Positions 60,343 to 64,000 of a DNA stretch of 64,000 bases are shown in pieces (position 1 is the first letter of the stretch; every line of letters begins with the position of its first letter). The position numbers and the translations under genes are program-made. The notes under the pieces are model-generated. The model saw only the letters and a program-made list of their open reading frames with translations. It was not told where the DNA came from and did no database searches. The stretch is from Pelagicoccus enzymogenes (GTDB lineage: Bacteria; Verrucomicrobiota; Verrucomicrobiia; Opitutales; Opitutaceae): the NCBI RefSeq assembly GCF_014803405.1, contig NZ_JACYFG010000013.1, positions 1 to 64,000 on the forward strand. Direction: 5' to 3'.

Positions 60343-63206
60343 ATTTCCGAAGGCGACAACCAGCGGAAGGCCACCACTTCAAATTTGCGATCGATGTCAG
60401 CGGTCGATGCTGGCACATCGTCGCCGTATTCTTCATGTGTCCGTTGCACGATCGCTTCGCAGTACGCCTTCGCCCAAACGTTGGTGGGATCCGCCGGGTC
60501 CACCGCATCCCCGTAGGCGCGTACCAGAAAGGTATCGCTGCGCACCGAAAGGATGCCCGAAATCAAGTTCAAGATCGTCGACTGCCGAAACTCCGCCGGC
60601 GTGCCCGGAATGACCCAGGACGGGTTGATACGAAGGGTCGTCTCCTCATGAGAATCAAGAGCCTCGATGGCGTCTTGCAACACCCCCGAATCGACGAATT
60701 CCTCCAACGAGTCAAAAGGGTTGTTCGGACTGGCTCCAACGTAACCTCGAATCTCCTTAACGATGAGTTTCGCCAATTCCTCGACTTGCGCCTCAGTCAG
60801 GGAAAAAGCGTTCTTTTTTAAGCTCAAGCGTATCGCTTCTAGTGACTCGATCGTGGGTGCAGTCCCAGGATCAAGGACATTCATATCTTCACCCCCCAAA
60901 GGGTGGTTCATAAATAAAAAAGTACCATCAGGCAAAATATCCTTCCAATATGGATGCTGCGAAACCGGAGATCCTTTCAATATCGCCTCCCAAGCATCGG
61001 TAGAGGTCGAATGCACATTGAACATGCCATGCACCCAAAGGTCTTGGGCTGAGTCCGCAGTATAGCTAGCCACTCCGGAACGGGGTCGATAATTGGTATT
61101 TGGCAGACTGTCACCGAAATCCCAAGCAGTGGTTCCTGGCGGTATGCTAGAGAAGAAGTACTGATCAAAAAAACTGTTTTGGTCGCTAGACGCAAAAGCT
61201 TCGCCGATCAACGGGGCTAGCGCATCCCGCCGTACACCTGTTGCAACACTAAGCTGGCCGACGTTGGTTAGAGCCTGCTTGGGTAGCTTTAACAACGGAA
61301 AGTCAGATTTGGATGCTTCTAATGTGCTTGTTTCGCCAAACAAAACATCAGCAGCAGTGGAGAACACGGGGTTGATATTGACGTCGGCAGCTGCATCGGC
61401 CTCCCACCCCTTCAGGATCGCAGCGTCCAAAGATAGATCGAAAAGCTGGGTCGTTTCGCCGAGCGGAAAGGCAAGGTCATCAAATTCCCAACTGAAACCA
61501 AAACGAGGAGGGGTCACCACTGCCGGGTTCTCAAATAGAGTCTTCGAAAGCACAAATTTTGTAGGACTGTAAACCAGCAAATCCGATCCTTCGTCTCTTA
61601 ATTTAACACTTAGGTCGACATCGCTCGCCTCACCAACCAGGCCAACCTTGACGTAGAAGTGACTCAACGCTTCGGGCAGAGTAATACTTGAGGTATGAAC
61701 GACAGCCCTAGTGAGATCCACCGTTCCCGACGCTAATTCATAAAGCACTCCGCCGCTACCATCCTCCAATGGACCAGACAAGAGAGTGATTTCTCCTGCC
61801 CTCATTCGCTTTGAAGCATCGGAAATCGAATCAATCGAAAACGAGAGAGCCGACGGCAGATCCACGCTGTTCAATATCAGATTGGGAGCGCCTTCCGGCG
61901 TACCGTCATTCAACCAAACCGAAAGGCTAGTTGGCAGTCCTTCTATGAGGACATCTAGATTGCCATCGCTGAACTCGATTGCATTCACGTATGGGTTCCA
62001 AAGTTCTACTGACGCTTCTACCGAAACCGATATATCGGAAGGCCCAGCTTCAATCGACGAGAAATAGATAGCGTAGTTTAGATTGAACTGCGTGATTGCC
62101 GGAAGCACCCCCAACGATTCGACTCCTGCAGTCCTCAGGCTGTAAGTAAAGTCATCAAATTGGTCATAGGAAGCGAGATTCGCTGTATGGAAGTTTGAAT
62201 ACGCTTTGTAGGCTTGATTGTAAACACTGCCAGATGGCGGCTCCGCTAGAGAAAGGTCTAATTTCAATCCACCATTCTCACTATCCACCATCAATCCCTT
62301 CGATAGCGGTGTGAAGTCATGAAAAAAGTCTTCAACATTGGCCTGCTCCAAATCGATTAGATATCGATCATCTTGCAAGTCGTCAGAGCTGGTATCTCCA
62401 AAATCCGAACGAAATTGAAAATCGCTCACAAGAGATTCAATCCTAACAGGATTAGTAGGAGTTGTAGATTCGTCGTTAGTATCGACTGTCTCAATTTCCG
62501 GTTTTGATATCGTCATCTGCCGCAACCGATCTCTCTGATCTTTCAAGATGTATTCGTCATCCGGAACATCCGGATCAGGGTCTATGATCACGCCAATATA
62601 GTTGTCATGCGCTACCTCATCCAACTGATCGTACCACGCGTAGCTCGCCTTTACGCCGAGGTCCCCTATCCAGTATCCGTAGTTGCCAATGGTTCGCGCT
62701 GAGTCATCAGCGAAACCATCCACGCCTTTCATCGCAATCGATTCGGTAGGAACCTTCACTTTCAACAATGGATTGTCACCTACTGTCCCTTCGCCAAGAA
62801 GCTCTACTTCTCCTCCTGAAAAAGCACCAGTCGGCAATGCCGTGGTACCGTCCAACTTACGCGTAACCAACCAATTTACGTTTCCAGAACCTTGGCTTGC
62901 ACCCGTCCAAAATGGTTCCCGGGCAGCACCGATGCGTTCCGCCTTAAAGTCTTCTGGTTCGGCTGCGCTTAACGTATCGGCAGTAAACGACACGGCGATA
63001 TCTTTGCCCATTTCCTCCTGCAATTCCGCTATCGCAATATCGAGCGCGGCTCGAGCATGCTCGCGAGCCAGTCGCACCCGTTGATCGTAACTCGCGGCTG
63101 CAGTCTGCAGACGCGTAACAACAACAAGCGACGCTCCAAGCAAAAATATCAGGCCCGCTAAAGCCGCGACCAAGACAATCGCAAAACCTCTACGCTCTCT
63201 TGTCAT
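60339..63206 (-). CDS. Verru_Chthon cassette protein A-like pseudopilin-associated protein
   Basis: This encodes 955 residues. The N-terminus RERRGFAIVLVAALAGLIFLL with a following helix (REHARAALDIAIAELQEEMG) is the type IV pilin/PilX-like form. The remainder is a long exported beta-rich region with WVHGMFNVHSTSTDAWEAIL, a typical feature of these proteins, and an end with ILSVRSDTFLVRAYGDAVDP and WAKAYCEAIVQR. Such genes occur in cassettes of four or five ORFs in Verrucomicrobia (Chthoniobacter, Verrucomicrobium). Function is unknown; a type II secretion or pilus relative is likely. It overlaps both neighbours by 4 bases. Confidence 0.82.
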   Translation of the reverse strand: MTRERRGFAIVLVAALAGLIFLLGASLVVVTRLQTAAASYDQRVRLAREHARAALDIAIAELQEEMGKDIAVSFTADTLSAAEPEDFKAERIGAAREPFWTGASQGSGNVNWLVTRKLDGTTALPTGAFSGGEVELLGEGTVGDNPLLKVKVPTESIAMKGVDGFADDSARTIGNYGYWIGDLGVKASYAWYDQLDEVAHDNYIGVIIDPDPDVPDDEYILKDQRDRLRQMTISKPEIETVDTNDESTTPTNPVRIESLVSDFQFRSDFGDTSSDDLQDDRYLIDLEQANVEDFFHDFTPLSKGLMVDSENGGLKLDLSLAEPPSGSVYNQAYKAYSNFHTANLASYDQFDDFTYSLRTAGVESLGVLPAITQFNLNYAIYFSSIEAGPSDISVSVEASVELWNPYVNAIEFSDGNLDVLIEGLPTSLSVWLNDGTPEGAPNLILNSVDLPSALSFSIDSISDASKRMRAGEITLLSGPLEDGSGGVLYELASGTVDLTRAVVHTSSITLPEALSHFYVKVGLVGEASDVDLSVKLRDEGSDLLVYSPTKFVLSKTLFENPAVVTPPRFGFSWEFDDLAFPLGETTQLFDLSLDAAILKGWEADAAADVNINPVFSTAADVLFGETSTLEASKSDFPLLKLPKQALTNVGQLSVATGVRRDALAPLIGEAFASSDQNSFFDQYFFSSIPPGTTAWDFGDSLPNTNYRPRSGVASYTADSAQDLWVHGMFNVHSTSTDAWEAILKGSPVSQHPYWKDILPDGTFLFMNHPLGGEDMNVLDPGTAPTIESLEAIRLSLKKNAFSLTEAQVEELAKLIVKEIRGYVGASPNNPFDSLEEFVDSGVLQDAIEALDSHEETTLRINPSWVIPGTPAEFRQSTILNLISGILSVRSDTFLVRAYGDAVDPADPTNVWAKAYCEAIVQRTHEEYGDDVPASTADIDRKFEVVAFRWLSPSEI

Positions 63207-64000
63207 GGAGTATATCCTTTCGGTTCGCGACCTGGAAGCCGAACCATCCGTTGGTAAAGTCGACTGTGTTTTTCGACAATTTCATTGTAGTCGGATACAG
63301 TTTCACCTGCTTCAAGGCGAATGAGCAAATCGGCGCCAACATCATCCAAAACGCGTAGAAAAACCTCGGCTACCTCTGGATAGCGGCTGCCAAAGTTGTT
63401 TCCCGTTAAAGTGGAGCCAAGGTGTTCCTTGTCGTTTATATCCAAATTCCCATTGGCATCAGCGGGAAAAACCAGACGCAAACCGCGTGGGGAATCATCA
63501 GTTCCCGACATCGATTCGTCGAAGACGTATAGACGCAATCCAAAGTCAACGACATCCTCCAGGATGGCGGAGTCTAGTCGTGGGCTGGCAATGGCGTTCG
63601 CTGTGGTTCCATCCTGATAATTACCGTTCACGATGTCGAATCCCCCTGCTATGGTATTGTCTTGGCGAATTAGGCTTCGATGTAGAAGGTAGCGATCCAC
63701 CGATGAATCCCCAAAGGCGGGTCTTCGAATAACCTGATAACCAACGGCATTAAACGAGGGAGCTGCCGTAAAAAAACGGAGCCACGAGCCAGCCCAACCA
63801 TAGCGGTGTTGCCCCGGATCAAAGTGCCACTCAGCTGGTCGAGCACTCTCGTCAATATCCTGCCAACGATTCGAAAAGCTAACCTGATAGGGATCGTCAT
63901 CACCCTTGGCGATCGCCGATAAAGCAAACATCGGAACCGCATTTCCTAACGGATCCTGACGCTCTTGAAAAATGGCAGCTTCTAGATCCATGACGATTCG
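63203..64000 (-). CDS. Verru_Chthon cassette protein C-like (partial, runs off the window)
   Basis: The frame is open from TAG/TGA at 63203 through the window end, and at least 265 residues are visible. RIVMDLEAAIFQERQDPLG and AEWHFDPGQHRYGWAGSWLRFF fit the C protein of Verru_Chthon cassettes, with the N-terminal prepilin segment expected outside the window. The stop overlaps the start of the A-like gene. Only the C-terminal part is seen, so the assignment leans on gene order. Confidence 0.75.
   Translation of the reverse strand, partial: RIVMDLEAAIFQERQDPLGNAVPMFALSAIAKGDDDPYQVSFSNRWQDIDESARPAEWHFDPGQHRYGWAGSWLRFFTAAPSFNAVGYQVIRRPAFGDSSVDRYLLHRSLIRQDNTIAGGFDIVNGNYQDGTTANAIASPRLDSAILEDVVDFGLRLYVFDESMSGTDDSPRGLRLVFPADANGNLDINDKEHLGSTLTGNNFGSRYPEVAEVFLRVLDDVGADLLIRLEAGETVSDYNEIVEKHSRLYQRMVRLPGREPKGYTP

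Overview
The window looks like a chromosomal segment of a Verrucomicrobiota bacterium, most likely Opitutae (Pelagicoccus or Puniceicoccaceae-like); this placement is inference. It rests on Verru_Chthon-type pseudopilin cassette proteins at the right edge, a VPDTG-type C-terminal exosortase signal, Gram-negative envelope genes (BtuB, LpxC-like, AsmA-like), carbohydrate-active enzymes (GH130, GH115) and genes that mostly lack strong Shine-Dalgarno sites. I saw no tRNA, 16S/23S rRNA, CRISPR array, prophage or insertion sequence. Genes are packed on both strands, with many 4-base ATGA overlaps.

Layout. 1-4.3 kb: a small Cys-rich protein, rhodanese, amidase, SYLF protein and an FN3 protein. 4.4-5.75 kb: DAHP synthase (aroG) behind a classical attenuator, with a leader peptide carrying the run YAFWFYYFW, an antiterminator and an intrinsic terminator. 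5.8-11.2 kb: hybrid histidine kinase, GH130 enzyme, a frameshifted lipoprotein gene and a divergent LpxC homologue. 11.4-16.2 kb: an unusually long pyruvate:ferredoxin oxidoreductase. 16.2-26.1 kb: a cobalamin uptake and salvage locus, with a cobalamin riboswitch followed by btuB-btuF-btuC-btuD-cbiZ-pduO-cobQ, and cbiB upstream. 26.3-34.4 kb: GH115 alpha-glucuronidase, SRPBCC protein, YbbP-YbbA exporter with divergent TesA, and an EVE protein. 34.6-42.9 kb: a MoxR/Bat operon (moxR, DUF58, batA, batB, batC-like, a batD-batE fusion) and a thioredoxin-like protein. 43-50 kb: a giant DUF748/AsmA-like protein, HAD phosphatase, dienelactone hydrolase, metallophosphoesterase and an exosortase-sorted choice-of-anchor A protein. 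50.1-53.6 kb: a two-component system divergent from an EF-hand protein, with direct-repeat operator candidates between them. 53.7-56.1 kb: a TPR protein, a REP-like palindrome, dnaX and the SRP RNA. 56.1-64 kb: mprF, an alpha/beta hydrolase and a Verru_Chthon cassette running off the window.

The strongest unusual signals are regulatory or recoding. The first is the aromatic leader-peptide attenuator of DAHP synthase, for which terminator and antiterminator arms can both be drawn. The second is a 10-A slippery run near the end of the short dnaX frame, with an SD-like GGAG 10 nt upstream, that would extend DnaX from 381 to 494 residues. Others are the BatD-BatE fusion, the LpxC homologue with altered metal-site residues and the oversize PFOR.
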